In this document: positions 8,485-19,430 of the stretch, one piece after another
Position numbering within the stretch: position 1 is the first letter of the stretch
How the letters are laid out: every line of letters begins with the position of its first letter
NCBI GenBank assembly: GCA_003989065.1
Contig: RXIW01000006.1
Location: forward strand, 1 to 64,000
Source: Candidatus Competibacteraceae bacterium
Lineage (GTDB): Bacteria > Pseudomonadota > Gammaproteobacteria > Competibacterales > Competibacteraceae
Direction: 5' to 3'
Length of the DNA stretch: 64,000 nucleotides
The notes under the pieces: model-generated
What the model was told of the DNA's origin: nothing
Databases searched by the model: none
Seen by the model: only the letters and a program-made list of their open reading frames with translations
Made by a program: the position numbers and the translations under genes

Positions 8485-10546
8485 AGTTCACTCCAGGTTG
8501 CGCAATCTGATAGGGACTTTCATGCACGGTCGGTTTCGGGTTGCGTATCGCCTGCAGCGACATCCGAATGGCGAAGAACGCCATCGCCGCCACCAACAGG
8601 ACGAACAGGGCCGTGATCGTGCCGCACAGATAATTGTTGAAGGCGACGCGTTCCATGTCGGCGATGGACTTGGCCGGGGCCAGCACCGTGCCCGCTGCCG
8701 CCGCATTGCTGTACTTCTGGGCGATGGCGAAGAAGCCGACCGGTAGCTCGGCGAACACTTTCTGCCAACCGGCGGTCAAGGTGCAGATCAGCAGCCAGGC
8801 GGTGGGGACCAGGGTGACCCAGATATAGCGCTCGCGCTTCATCTTGATCAGCACTGTGGTGCATAGCAGCAGGGCGATGCCGGCCAGCATCTGATTGCCG
8901 ATACCGAACAGCGGCCAGATGGTGTTGACGCCGCCGAGTGGATCGACCGTGCCCTGGTAGACGAAATAGCCCCACATGGTTACGCACAGCATCGTGGCGA
9001 TGACGTTGGCGGGCAGTGAGTTGGTACGGCCCAGCGGGGCATAGAGGTTGCCGAGCAGGTCCTGGATCATGAAGCGGCCAGCGCGGGTGCCGGCATCGAC
9101 CGCAGTCAGGATGAACAGCGCCTCGAACAGGATAGCGAAGTGATACCAGAAGGCTTGCAGGGCTTGGCCGCCCAGAGCCGCCGCCATGATGTGCGCCATG
9201 CCTACCGCCAGGGTCGGCGCGCCGCCGGCTCGACTCAGAATGGTTTTTTCGCCGATGTCATGCGCGGTTTGGGTGATCATCTCCGGGGTGATGGCCCAGC
9301 CCCAGTGGCCGATGACTTCGGCTGCTTTTTCCGCCGTGGTGCCGATGATGGCCGCCGGACTGTTCATGGCGAAGTAGATGCCGGGATCGAGGATACAGGC
9401 CGCCGTCAGCGCCATGATCGCTACGAACGATTCGGTCAGCATGCCGCCGTAACCGATGAAGCGGGCATGCGATTCCCGCTCGATCAATTTGGGCGTGGTG
9501 CCGGACGAGATCAGCGCGTGGAAGCCGGACACCGAGCCACAGGCGATGGTGATGAACAGGAAGGGGAACAGTTGCCCCGAGAATACCGGGCCGCTGCCAT
9601 CGATGAAGCGGGTGGTCGCCGGCATCTTCAACTCGGGCGCAACTACGTAGATACCGATGGCCAGCGCCGTCACCACGCCGATCTTGAGGAAGGTGGACAG
9701 ATAGTCGCGCGGAGCCAGTAGCAGCCACACCGGCAGCATGGACGCCACCGCGCCGTAGATGATGATGGCCCAGGCCAGCTGCGGAGCCGAGTAGGTGAAC
9801 AGCGGGCCGAGCGTGGCGTCGGCCGACACGTGCTGGCCGTACCACAGCGCCAGTAGCAGCACGATCACGCCGAAGATGGAGGCTTCGCCGATCTTGCCGG
9901 GGCGGATGTAACGCATGTAGATGCCCATGACCATGGCCAGCGGAATGGTCACCGCCACAGTGAAGGTACCCCATGGACTTTCGCCCAGGGCCTTGACCAC
10001 CACCAGGCCGAGCGCCGCCAGGATGATGATCATGATGGCCAGCGCGCCGACTAGGGCGATGCCGCCGGCGATCGGCCCCATTTCCATCTTGATCATCTCG
10101 CCCAGCGATTTGCCGTCGCGACGCATGGAGCAGAACAGCACCATGAAATCCTGCACCGCGCCGGCGATGATCACCCCGACCAGAATCCAGATGGTGCCGG
10201 GCAGATAACCCATCTGCGCCGCCAGCACTGGACCGACCAGCGGTCCCGCGCCGGCGATGGCGGCGAAATGGTGGCCATACAGCACCCATTTATTGGTCGG
10301 GACGTAGTCGAGGCCGTCATTGTGACTGACCGCCGGCGTCATCCGGCTATCGTCCAGTTGTAGCACCCGTTCGGCGATGAATTTGCTGTAGAAGCGATAG
10401 CCGATGAAATAGATGCATAGCGAGGCAGTGACCAGCCAAACGGCGCTGACGGTTTCTCCTCGATTGAGGGCGACTGCACCGAGGGAGAATGCCCCCAACA
10501 CGGCGAGCAGTAGCCAGCCCAGGTAGGCTAAGAGCTTATTGTTCAT
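8468..10546 (-). CDS. cstA: CstA-family pyruvate/peptide carrier
   Basis: This 692-residue inner-membrane protein has about 16-18 hydrophobic segments. Conserved blocks include DGLDYVPTNKWVLYGHHFAAIAGAGPLVGPVLAAQMGYLPGTIWI near residues 60-120, KSLGEMIKMEMG, SGTTPKLIERESHARFIGYGGMLTESFVAIMAL and GIGNQMLAGIALL. CstA and its relative BtsT were defined as carbon-starvation proteins and act as proton-driven pyruvate importers, with peptide use proposed earlier. The length is family-typical. The gene overlaps the YbdD-like gene by 17 bases and has about 390 bases of non-coding DNA upstream, a likely site of carbon-dependent control. No BtsS/BtsR two-component system is in the window. Confidence 0.93.
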   Translation of the reverse strand: MNNKLLAYLGWLLLAVLGAFSLGAVALNRGETVSAVWLVTASLCIYFIGYRFYSKFIAERVLQLDDSRMTPAVSHNDGLDYVPTNKWVLYGHHFAAIAGAGPLVGPVLAAQMGYLPGTIWILVGVIIAGAVQDFMVLFCSMRRDGKSLGEMIKMEMGPIAGGIALVGALAIMIIILAALGLVVVKALGESPWGTFTVAVTIPLAMVMGIYMRYIRPGKIGEASIFGVIVLLLALWYGQHVSADATLGPLFTYSAPQLAWAIIIYGAVASMLPVWLLLAPRDYLSTFLKIGVVTALAIGIYVVAPELKMPATTRFIDGSGPVFSGQLFPFLFITIACGSVSGFHALISSGTTPKLIERESHARFIGYGGMLTESFVAIMALTAACILDPGIYFAMNSPAAIIGTTAEKAAEVIGHWGWAITPEMITQTAHDIGEKTILSRAGGAPTLAVGMAHIMAAALGGQALQAFWYHFAILFEALFILTAVDAGTRAGRFMIQDLLGNLYAPLGRTNSLPANVIATMLCVTMWGYFVYQGTVDPLGGVNTIWPLFGIGNQMLAGIALLLCTTVLIKMKRERYIWVTLVPTAWLLICTLTAGWQKVFAELPVGFFAIAQKYSNAAAAGTVLAPAKSIADMERVAFNNYLCGTITALFVLLVAAMAFFAIRMSLQAIRNPKPTVHESPYQIAQPGVNYATAH

Positions 10547-10828
10547 GATCGTGGACTCTTAAGGCTCCGTTGTGGAAACAGAGGGCTTATGTTTCCCAAG
10601 CGGTCCGAGGTCGTCGGCCGGTACAATGGCCAGATTTTGGCCGGGGATCCTTGGTGGGTCGGGTCGCAGACGCCTTCCATCGGGGAGTGGTAAGGCGGTT
10701 TGGCGCAATCCGTATCGGCATTATAAAGAATTATGACCGAGCGCAGCGGCAGGTTTTTGTGCGCTCTGCAAGAAATTGATTTTAGTCATCATCCGATGAG
10801 CAAAGTTTAGTTCGACCGAATTTATAGC

Positions 10829-10850
10829 CTGATTTTATATCATCATCTAA
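10829..10850 (-). repeat. Ter-like repeat, copy A
   Basis: The core TTTTATATCATCATCT is at 10833-10848. Copy B shares 20 bases with it (CTGATTTTATATCATCATCT, 10829-10848) and copy C shares 18 (through TAA to 10850). Read as AGATGATGATATAAAA the motif lies on the minus strand. It is non-coding, between cstA and serS. A replication-terminator function is hypothetical and rests on the tus-like gene at 56095-56988 and the opposite orientation of copy C. Confidence 0.55.
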
Positions 10851-10882
10851 CAAAATGACGCCCCCTAACCCCAATTCCTAAA

Positions 10883-10888
10883 TATAAT
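10883..10888 (+). promoter_or_regulatory. Putative -10 element of serS
   Basis: TATAAT at 10883-10888 lies 47 bases before the serS ATG in an AT-rich stretch. No good -35 hexamer stands at 16-18 bases upstream, so the promoter call is tentative. Confidence 0.35.
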
Positions 10889-10902
10889 GCCCGACTCATT
10901 GA

Positions 10903-13549
<2,647 letters not shown>

Positions 13550-13613
13550 GGCCGCAGAGTAAAGCGCCAGTCGCTGGTGGCGCGATCGGGGGGTGATAAG
13601 ATGGCTTCTCTCC

Positions 13614-13632
13614 GGTGAAAGCGCCTTTCACC
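13614..13632. promoter_or_regulatory. Perfect inverted repeat upstream of the DAHP synthase gene
   Basis: GGTGAAA (13614-13620) and TTTCACC (13626-13632) form a perfect 7-base inverted repeat around the 5-base loop GCGCC, ending 25 bases before the ATG at 13658. It could be an operator or a leader hairpin. There is no T tract, so a terminator is unlikely. Confidence 0.4.
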
Positions 13633-13657
13633 CTCATTTACAGGAAGCGACCCAGTC

Positions 13658-14782
13658 ATGATTGTCATTCTGGATTCCAACGTTACGGAACGCACCGAAG
13701 AGTACCGGCGAACGCTCGATTATTTGACCGGCCTGCCGGGGATCGTCGCGCATGTGCACAAGGTCCAGGGCACCCAACAAACCCTCACCGAAATCTACCT
13801 GATTGGTAACACCAAGACGCTGTCCGCCGAGGACATTCGCGCCCTGCCGGGCGTGGAGCGCGTCATTCGGGTATCGGAAGAATATCGTATCCTGGGCCGC
13901 CACCGAGACGAGCAGCGGGCCAGCGGCTTCGAATACAACGGCGTCACCTTCAGCCAGGACACCTTGCAGGTGTTTGCGGGGTTATGCGCGGTGGATACGC
14001 CGGCGCATGTGGAGCAGATGATGCAGGCGCTGCGGGATCATGGCCAGGTCTGCACCCGGATGGGCGCTTACAAGCCCCGCACCAATCCCTATGCCTTCCA
14101 AGGCCACGGCAAGGATTGCCTACCTTACGTGTTCGAGCTGGCCGGGCGCTATGACATCAAGGTCATCGCCATGGAGATCACTCACGAAAGTCAGGTGGAC
14201 GAGATCCGGGAAGCGTTGGCGCAGACCGGTCAGCCCACAGGGGTGATGCTGCAGATCGGCACCCGCAATACCCAGAATTTCGAGCTGCTCAAGGCGGTCG
14301 GACGCCAGCAGGAATTTCCGGTGCTGTTCAAGCGCGGCTTTGGCATCACCCTGAACGAATCGCTCAACGCCGCCGAATATCTCGCCAGCGAGGGCAATTC
14401 GCAGGTAGTGTTCTGCTTGCGCGGGGTCAAGACCAACATGGGCGATCCTCATCGCAATCTGGTGGATTTCAGCCACGTGCCGGTGGTCAAGCGCCTGACC
14501 CGAATGCCGGTGTGCGTCGATCCGTCGCACTCGGTCGGTTCCCGCGAGCGTTCGCCGGAAGGGATTTTCGACTTGATGCACGTCACCGCCCAAGGTGTGG
14601 TCGCCGGGGCCAACATGGTGCTGGTGGATTTTCATCCCCAACCTGCCAAAGCTCTGGTGGATGGCCCGCAAGCGATGTTGTTCAGTGAGCTAGGCTGGTT
14701 CCTGGATGATGTTGCCCTAGCACGGGAATGCTACGAAAAACGCCTGGCCCTAGCCAAATCGCAACCAGCCCCATCACGCTGA
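13658..14782 (+). CDS. aroF: 3-deoxy-7-phosphoheptulonate synthase, type I-beta
   Basis: This 374-residue enzyme condenses phosphoenolpyruvate and erythrose 4-phosphate, the first step of the shikimate pathway. Residues 1-70 form a ferredoxin-like regulatory domain (MIVILDSNVTERTEEYRRTLDYL), followed by a TIM barrel. CTRMGAYKPRTNPYAFQG near residue 130, QIGTRNTQNFELL, PVLFKRG and the metal/PEP motif VCVDPSHSVGSRERSPE near residue 287 are present. This is the type I-beta architecture (as in Thermotoga and Bacillus), not the AroG/F/H form of E. coli. The name aroF is used in the broad sense. Feedback control through the N-terminal domain is a family property. The stop codon is embedded in copy B of the 20-base repeat. 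Confidence 0.92.
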   Translation: MIVILDSNVTERTEEYRRTLDYLTGLPGIVAHVHKVQGTQQTLTEIYLIGNTKTLSAEDIRALPGVERVIRVSEEYRILGRHRDEQRASGFEYNGVTFSQDTLQVFAGLCAVDTPAHVEQMMQALRDHGQVCTRMGAYKPRTNPYAFQGHGKDCLPYVFELAGRYDIKVIAMEITHESQVDEIREALAQTGQPTGVMLQIGTRNTQNFELLKAVGRQQEFPVLFKRGFGITLNESLNAAEYLASEGNSQVVFCLRGVKTNMGDPHRNLVDFSHVPVVKRLTRMPVCVDPSHSVGSRERSPEGIFDLMHVTAQGVVAGANMVLVDFHPQPAKALVDGPQAMLFSELGWFLDDVALARECYEKRLALAKSQPAPSR

Positions 14783-14798
14783 TTTTATATCATCATCT
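14779..14798 (-). repeat. Ter-like repeat, copy B
   Basis: CTGATTTTATATCATCATCT at 14779-14798 is identical over 20 bases to copy A. It overlaps the last bases of the DAHP synthase stop codon (TGA 14780-14782) and fills the gap to the convergent J-domain gene ending at 14804. It has the same orientation as copy A and is inverted relative to copy C. The suggested role is described under copy A. Confidence 0.55.
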
Positions 14799-14803
14799 TT
14801 ATT

Positions 14804-15265
14804 TCAATTCCCCAACAACACTCGCCGTGCCTGATTCAGCCGCGCCGCCAGATAAGCAGACCCGCCGCGATCCGGATGCAAACGCTGAATCAAGCGTCGG
14901 TGAGCCAAGCGAATCTCCTCCTGACTGGCTCCAGCGGGCAATCCAAGCACCTCGTACGCTTCCTCTCGGGTCATCGCCGGATCGGTTGCGGAGCAACGCG
15001 AATCCGTATCTGCAGTCGAGGAGGGCGAGTCCGGCAATCGGCGCGAGCCCAGTCCGCGTAGCAGCAACGGAACTACGATAGCCAACAACGGCGCAGCAAT
15101 CTCGGCCCCGCCGCGCACGAGCGCCAACACCAGCACAATGACCAGCCCGGCGATCACGAGGCTGCGTTGCCACGGCGACGCAGCCAACGACCAGCGCCGC
15201 CCATGGCGGATCAGGACATAGGCACCTGCGCACAAGATCGCAATCAGCAATACACGTCCCAGCAT
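14804..15265 (-). CDS. Small membrane-anchored J-domain protein
   Basis: This 153-residue protein has two hydrophobic segments near the N-terminus (about residues 2-20 and 32-66), a Ser/Pro/Thr linker, and a compact C-terminal J domain (about residues 96-153). The J domain runs MTREEAYEVLGLPAGASQEEIRLAHRRLIQRLHPDRGGSAYLAARLNQARRVLL. The HPD tripeptide required to stimulate Hsp70 ATPase is intact. The layout resembles Tim14-like bacterial DnaJ proteins, which present Hsp70 at the membrane. ATG 15265 with AGAGG upstream is preferred over an in-frame TTG at 15271. Whether it works with DnaK or with the divergent Hsp70 pair at 1.2-5.8 kb is unknown. Confidence 0.85.
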   Translation of the reverse strand: MLGRVLLIAILCAGAYVLIRHGRRWSLAASPWQRSLVIAGLVIVLVLALVRGGAEIAAPLLAIVVPLLLRGLGSRRLPDSPSSTADTDSRCSATDPAMTREEAYEVLGLPAGASQEEIRLAHRRLIQRLHPDRGGSAYLAARLNQARRVLLGN

Positions 15266-15318
15266 CGACAAGCCTCTGGCACGGTTGGATCAAGAGCGCC
15301 GATTGCGATCATCCCGCA

Positions 15319-17253
15319 TCATTTCTGCAAGACATAACTGCCGGGAGCATCGCCGAGCGGATACAACCCGCGTTCAGGCGCAGCCATCGCGGGCGGTGGA
15401 ACTTGAGCAGGGGACGAATTCCGCGTCAACCAGCTTTCCCAGGCTGGCCACCAGGACCCTTGTTGCTTGGGCGTGATCGATTGCCAGGTATCCGGATCGA
15501 CATAGCGATCCTGATCAGTGCGGGACGCCACCTGATAGCTGCGCCGACCATGGCCGGGCTCGCTGACGATGCCAGCGTTATGGCCACCGCTGGTCAGCAG
15601 GAAGGTCACCTGTTCGGCGTCGGCCAGCAGATTGATCTTGTACACCGATCGCCAGGGCGCCACGTGATCCTGCTCGGTGGCGACCGTGAAGATGGGCGCG
15701 CGGATATCGGTGATGGCAATCGGCCGATCGTTGACCTTGTAATGGCCAGTCGCCAGCTCATTACTCAGGAAGATATGGCGCAGATACTCCGAATGCATCC
15801 GATAGGGCATGCGGGTCTGATCGGCGTTCCAGGCCATCAAATCGTTCAATGGTTGACGTTGGCCGAGCAGATAATCGTGCACGATACGCGACCAGACCAG
15901 ATCGTTGGAGCGCAACAGCTGGAATGCCCCTACCATCTGGCCAGCGTCCAGATAACCCTGATCCCACATCATGTCTTCCAGGAACGCGACCTGGCTTTCG
16001 TTGATGAATAGCAGCAATTCCCCGGCTTCGGTGAAATCGGCTTGGGCCGCGAACAGAGTGACGCTCTTAAGCCGATCATCGTTGTCGCGGGCCATGGCGG
16101 CGGCGGCGATGGTCATCAGGGTGCCGCCGAGGCAGTAGCCGACCGTATGGATCTTGCGCCCGGGCAGTATGGCGGAAACCGCATCCAGCGCCGCCATCAC
16201 CCCATGCTGGCGGTAATCGTCCATCCCGATGTCGCGATCCTCGGCGGTCGGGTTCTTCCAGGAAATCATGAAGACGGTATGACCCTTCTCGACCAGGTAA
16301 CGCACCATCGAATTGTGCGGCGACAGATCGAGTATGTAGTACTTCATGATCCAGGCCGGCACGATCAGGATCGGTTCGGCCTGCACCGTCGGCGTGGTTG
16401 GCCGATACTGGATCAACTCGATCAGATGATTGCGGAACACCACCTTACCCGGCGTAATGCCGACGTCTCGCCCCACCACGAAGCGGTCATCGCCTTCCTC
16501 CAGCGGCTTGCCGGCGATCAGTTTTTCCATGTCCGCCATGAAATTGGTCCAGCCACGGACCAGATTTTGGCCGCCTTCTTCCACGGTGGCGCGGAGAATC
16601 TCGGGATTGGTCAGGGGCGAGTTCGACGGCGAAAACATGTCGAGGATCTGGCGGGTCATGAACGAGACGATGGCCTCGTTGCGCTTATCGACGCCGCGAA
16701 TGCTGGTGGTGGCGTTGTACCACCACTGCTGGGTCAGCAGAAACGACTGGTAGAACAGGCTATACGGCCATTGCCGCCAACCCTCACCATCGAAGCGATG
16801 ATCCTGATGCAAAGGCTGGATACAGGGGGTGGTGCTCGGATTCTGCCCCGACTTGAAAGCATACAAAGCCAGCCGCACCATCTTGCGAACCGCTTTTTCG
16901 TTCAGCAGGGCCTGCCTGCCCGGCGATAGCCCCAGATGCATCAACCAGTCGAGATAGGCCATTGCCAGCACTGCGGGGGAAATGCCGGCAGTGCCGCGCG
17001 CCAGATTGGCGCTGACCATGCGGTCGATGGTACTGGGAATATGGGTGCCGAGAAACGAACGTTCGATGCCATAAGCCCGGGTAGAGGACGACTGTCCCGA
17101 TGGGTTACGTCGGAGACCCAGCGGCGGTTTGGGCGCAGCGGGCGGTGGTGTCGTCGATGGCGACGGCGGGGCAGCAGCGGGCGGTTCGGTTACCGGAGCC
17201 GATACGGTCGGCGCGACTGGCGCGGACGGGGTCGCTTCGTTGTCAGATATCAT
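15319..17253 (-). CDS. phaC: Class I polyhydroxyalkanoate synthase
   Basis: This 644-residue enzyme polymerises (R)-3-hydroxyacyl-CoA into storage polyester at the granule surface. After a Pro/Ala/Ser-rich N-terminal tail (1-60) comes an alpha/beta-hydrolase core. The lipase-like box GYCLGG puts the catalytic Cys at 374, Asp529 lies in TEQDHVAPW and His558 in SGGHNAG. Trp at the conserved PAWIMKYYILDL and the SLVRYLVEKGHTVF-like block (here SMVRYLVEKGHTVFMISW) are class I features. No phaA, phaB, phaE or phasin gene is adjacent, so monomer supply is encoded elsewhere. A terminator separates it from paaK upstream, so it should have its own promoter between 17254 and 17300. Confidence 0.95.
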   Translation of the reverse strand: MISDNEATPSAPVAPTVSAPVTEPPAAAPPSPSTTPPPAAPKPPLGLRRNPSGQSSSTRAYGIERSFLGTHIPSTIDRMVSANLARGTAGISPAVLAMAYLDWLMHLGLSPGRQALLNEKAVRKMVRLALYAFKSGQNPSTTPCIQPLHQDHRFDGEGWRQWPYSLFYQSFLLTQQWWYNATTSIRGVDKRNEAIVSFMTRQILDMFSPSNSPLTNPEILRATVEEGGQNLVRGWTNFMADMEKLIAGKPLEEGDDRFVVGRDVGITPGKVVFRNHLIELIQYRPTTPTVQAEPILIVPAWIMKYYILDLSPHNSMVRYLVEKGHTVFMISWKNPTAEDRDIGMDDYRQHGVMAALDAVSAILPGRKIHTVGYCLGGTLMTIAAAAMARDNDDRLKSVTLFAAQADFTEAGELLLFINESQVAFLEDMMWDQGYLDAGQMVGAFQLLRSNDLVWSRIVHDYLLGQRQPLNDLMAWNADQTRMPYRMHSEYLRHIFLSNELATGHYKVNDRPIAITDIRAPIFTVATEQDHVAPWRSVYKINLLADAEQVTFLLTSGGHNAGIVSEPGHGRRSYQVASRTDQDRYVDPDTWQSITPKQQGSWWPAWESWLTRNSSPAQVPPPAMAAPERGLYPLGDAPGSYVLQK

Positions 17254-17296
17254 GATGGACCTCCGGTACGGGATAAGGGTAAATCCGAAACAAGGT

Positions 17297-17348
17297 CAAA
17301 AATCAAAGGCCGGCCGTTCCGTCAGCCCCTGATCCAGGGAACGGCCGG
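17297..17348 (-). terminator. Rho-independent terminator after paaK
   Basis: On the minus strand, a few bases after the paaK stop, an 11-base perfect stem is formed by 17310-17320 (CCGGCCGTTCC) and 17338-17348 (GGAACGGCCGG) with a 17-base loop. It is followed in the direction of transcription by the T-rich run GCCTTTGATTTTTG. This is the clearest intrinsic terminator in the window and marks the end of the liv-ior-paaK unit before phaC. Confidence 0.8.
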
Positions 17349-17353
17349 AATGT

Positions 17354-18661
17354 TCATTTGGACTGTCGGCGGTAATCGATCACCCGCACGGCCTTGCCCT
17401 CGGAGCGGGGAATCTCGCCGGTTCTTTTGACCACGACCCGCGCGGAAACGCCGATGAAATCCTTAATATCTTTCTGGGCTTTGATTCCAACCCGCGCCAT
17501 CGCCTCCTGACCCTGGCTGACCAGCGGTGGACTGCCTTCGACATTCACCACCAAGGTGTCGAGATTGCCCTCGCGGAAGACCTCCAGCTGATAGAACGGC
17601 GACAGCGTTTCGGTCTGCATCAGAATCGCCTCGACCTGCGACGGGAAGACATTGACGCCCCGAATGATCAGCATGTCGTCGGTGCGGCCGGTGACCCGCT
17701 TCATCCGCACATGGGTACGACCGCAGCGGCAGGGCGCAGGATCGAGGGTCGAGACATCGCGGGTGCGATAGCGGATGACCGGGAACGCCTCCTTGGTCAA
17801 GGAGGTGATGACGATCTCGCCCGGTTCACCGTAGGGCAGCGGCTGGCCGGTGTTGACATCGACCGCTTCGATCAGGAAGTGATCTTCGAAAACATGCAGG
17901 CCACTCTTGGCCTCGATGCACTCGATACCGACGCCGGGGCCGATCACCTCGGACAAGCCATAGATGTCGATCGCGTCGATCCCCAAGCGCGATTCCAGCT
18001 CGTAGCGCATCTCCTCGGTCCAGGGTTCGGCTCCGAAGACACCAACTTTCAGCGGCAGCTTGCGCAGGTCCACACCCATGTCGTCGGCGGTCTCGGCTAG
18101 GTTGAGCGCGTAGGATGGCGTGCAGGACAGGCCGGTGGGTTCGAAATCCCGAATCAGCATGATCTGACGCTGGGTCTGGCCGCCGGAGATCGGCGTGACC
18201 ATCAGACCCAGTTCCTCGGCGCCGTAATGCAGTCCCAGACCGCCGGTGAACAGGCCATAGCCATAGGCGTTGTGCAGGCGGTCGCCGGGGCGCAGACCGG
18301 CGGCGGCCAAGCTGCGGGCCATCACCCGCGCCCAAGTGCGGATATCGCGCCGGGTATAGCCCACCACGATCGGTTTGCCGGTAGTGCCGCTGGAGGCGTG
18401 GATGCGCACGACCTGATCGGTTGGCACGGCGAACATGCCGAATGGATAATTCTCGCGCAGGTTTTCCTTCTTGGTGAAGGGCAACAGGCGCACATCCGCC
18501 AGGGACTGGATATGGCGCGGCTGAACGCCAAGTTCGTCCATGGCCTCGCGATAATACTTGACGGTCTGGTAACAGCGCTCGACCGTGGTGCGCAACCGAC
18601 GCAATTGCAATTCCTGCAATGCCTCGCGGGGCAGGGTTTCCTGATCGATGTCCAAAATCAT
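17354..18661 (-). CDS. paaK: Phenylacetate-CoA ligase
   Basis: This 435-residue AMP-forming ligase makes phenylacetyl-CoA from phenylacetate, CoA and ATP. The ATP/AMP motif [16 protein letters not shown] is at about residues 88-103. [37 protein letters not shown] and the C-terminal block [45 protein letters not shown] are all diagnostic. The length is family-typical (about 430-440). It is the last gene of the unit that also encodes indolepyruvate oxidoreductase and a CBS/ACT protein. This fits activation of aryl-acetates produced by, or leaking from, aryl-pyruvate oxidation. The ring-epoxidation genes (paaA-E) are not in the window. Its terminator lies at 17297-17348. Confidence 0.93.
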   Translation of the reverse strand: MILDIDQETLPREALQELQLRRLRTTVERCYQTVKYYREAMDELGVQPRHIQSLADVRLLPFTKKENLRENYPFGMFAVPTDQVVRIHASSGTTGKPIVVGYTRRDIRTWARVMARSLAAAGLRPGDRLHNAYGYGLFTGGLGLHYGAEELGLMVTPISGGQTQRQIMLIRDFEPTGLSCTPSYALNLAETADDMGVDLRKLPLKVGVFGAEPWTEEMRYELESRLGIDAIDIYGLSEVIGPGVGIECIEAKSGLHVFEDHFLIEAVDVNTGQPLPYGEPGEIVITSLTKEAFPVIRYRTRDVSTLDPAPCRCGRTHVRMKRVTGRTDDMLIIRGVNVFPSQVEAILMQTETLSPFYQLEVFREGNLDTLVVNVEGSPPLVSQGQEAMARVGIKAQKDIKDFIGVSARVVVKRTGEIPRSEGKAVRVIDYRRQSK

Positions 18662-18732
18662 GTTATCGGTTCCTTGGCAGGGTGGGACAGGTCGCAGCGG
18701 GCAGGGTTAGCGAGGGGGCGACCGTCGGGTGC

Positions 18733-19416
18733 TCACTGCGTCGCAGCAACCGCTGACGTTGCATCCCGAGGCAGTGTTTCGGTCAATACATCATAACCGA
18801 GATCGCGCAAGCGCTGGTTCAGTGCGCGTGGGTCGTCGGCCCGGTAGCGCACCACGGCGATGCGCAGACCGGTTTGATCGGGATGCAGGGGCGACACCAC
18901 GGTGGCGATGTAGCCGCCAGCCTCGTTCACAGCCGCCAGCAGGCGACCGAGCTGGCCGATGGTATCGGGCAGGTGGACCGCGATGCGGGTGGTATCCGCC
19001 AGCAGACAGCCGGTGATGTCGAGAAAGAAATCCAGCAGATCCTCGTGGGTCAGGATACCGAGCAGCTTGCGGTCCTGATCGACGACGGGTAGGCAGCCGA
19101 TCTTTTCCTGGCGCAGCAGGCGCGCGGCTTCTTCGACCAGGGTATCCGGGGAGCCGGTGATGACCTCAGTGCGCATGAGCCTGGCAGCAGTGAGCTGACC
19201 GAGTAGGTAATTCACCTCACCGACCGACAGGGTGGTGACTGGCGATGGCGAGACCCGTTCGAGATCGTGGGACGTGACCAGCCCCACCAAGCGACCGTCG
19301 CGGACCACCGGCAGATGGCGGACATGATGGTCGCGCATCAAGGCCGCCATCTGGGTCACGCGAGCGTCTTCGGTCACCTGCAAGACTATGCGCGTCATGA
19401 TCCGGTCCACGTACAT
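18733..19416 (-). CDS. CBS-pair plus ACT domain regulatory protein (AcuB-like)
   Basis: This 227-residue cytoplasmic protein has two CBS motifs (about residues 7-57, LVGLVTSHDLERVS, and 78-132, LLGILTHEDLLDFFLDITG) followed by an ACT domain (about 142-205, RIAVHLPDTIGQLGRLLAAVNEAGGYI). CBS pairs bind adenine nucleotides or S-adenosyl compounds, and ACT domains bind amino acids. It may therefore sense energy state and an aromatic or branched amino acid for this operon, but that is inference. A very strong GAGGAGGTGA ribosome binding site precedes the ATG at 19416, 14 bases after the livF stop. ACT or CBS proteins commonly accompany paaK and ior genes. No catalytic domain is present. Confidence 0.85.
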   Translation of the reverse strand: MYVDRIMTRIVLQVTEDARVTQMAALMRDHHVRHLPVVRDGRLVGLVTSHDLERVSPSPVTTLSVGEVNYLLGQLTAARLMRTEVITGSPDTLVEEAARLLRQEKIGCLPVVDQDRKLLGILTHEDLLDFFLDITGCLLADTTRIAVHLPDTIGQLGRLLAAVNEAGGYIATVVSPLHPDQTGLRIAVVRYRADDPRALNQRLRDLGYDVLTETLPRDATSAVAATQ

Positions 19417-19430
19417 GGTTCACCTCCTCA

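Noticed and set aside
9751-9780. Further partial match to the Ter-like motif (TAGATGATGATGG)
   Set aside because: It lies inside the cstA coding sequence, matches only the first dozen bases and lacks the TATAAAA half.
10570-10779. Small plus-strand frame (69 codons) upstream of serS
   Set aside because: Its composition is biased to Arg/Gly/Val, it has no similarity to known proteins and no ribosome binding site. It is better explained as leader DNA.
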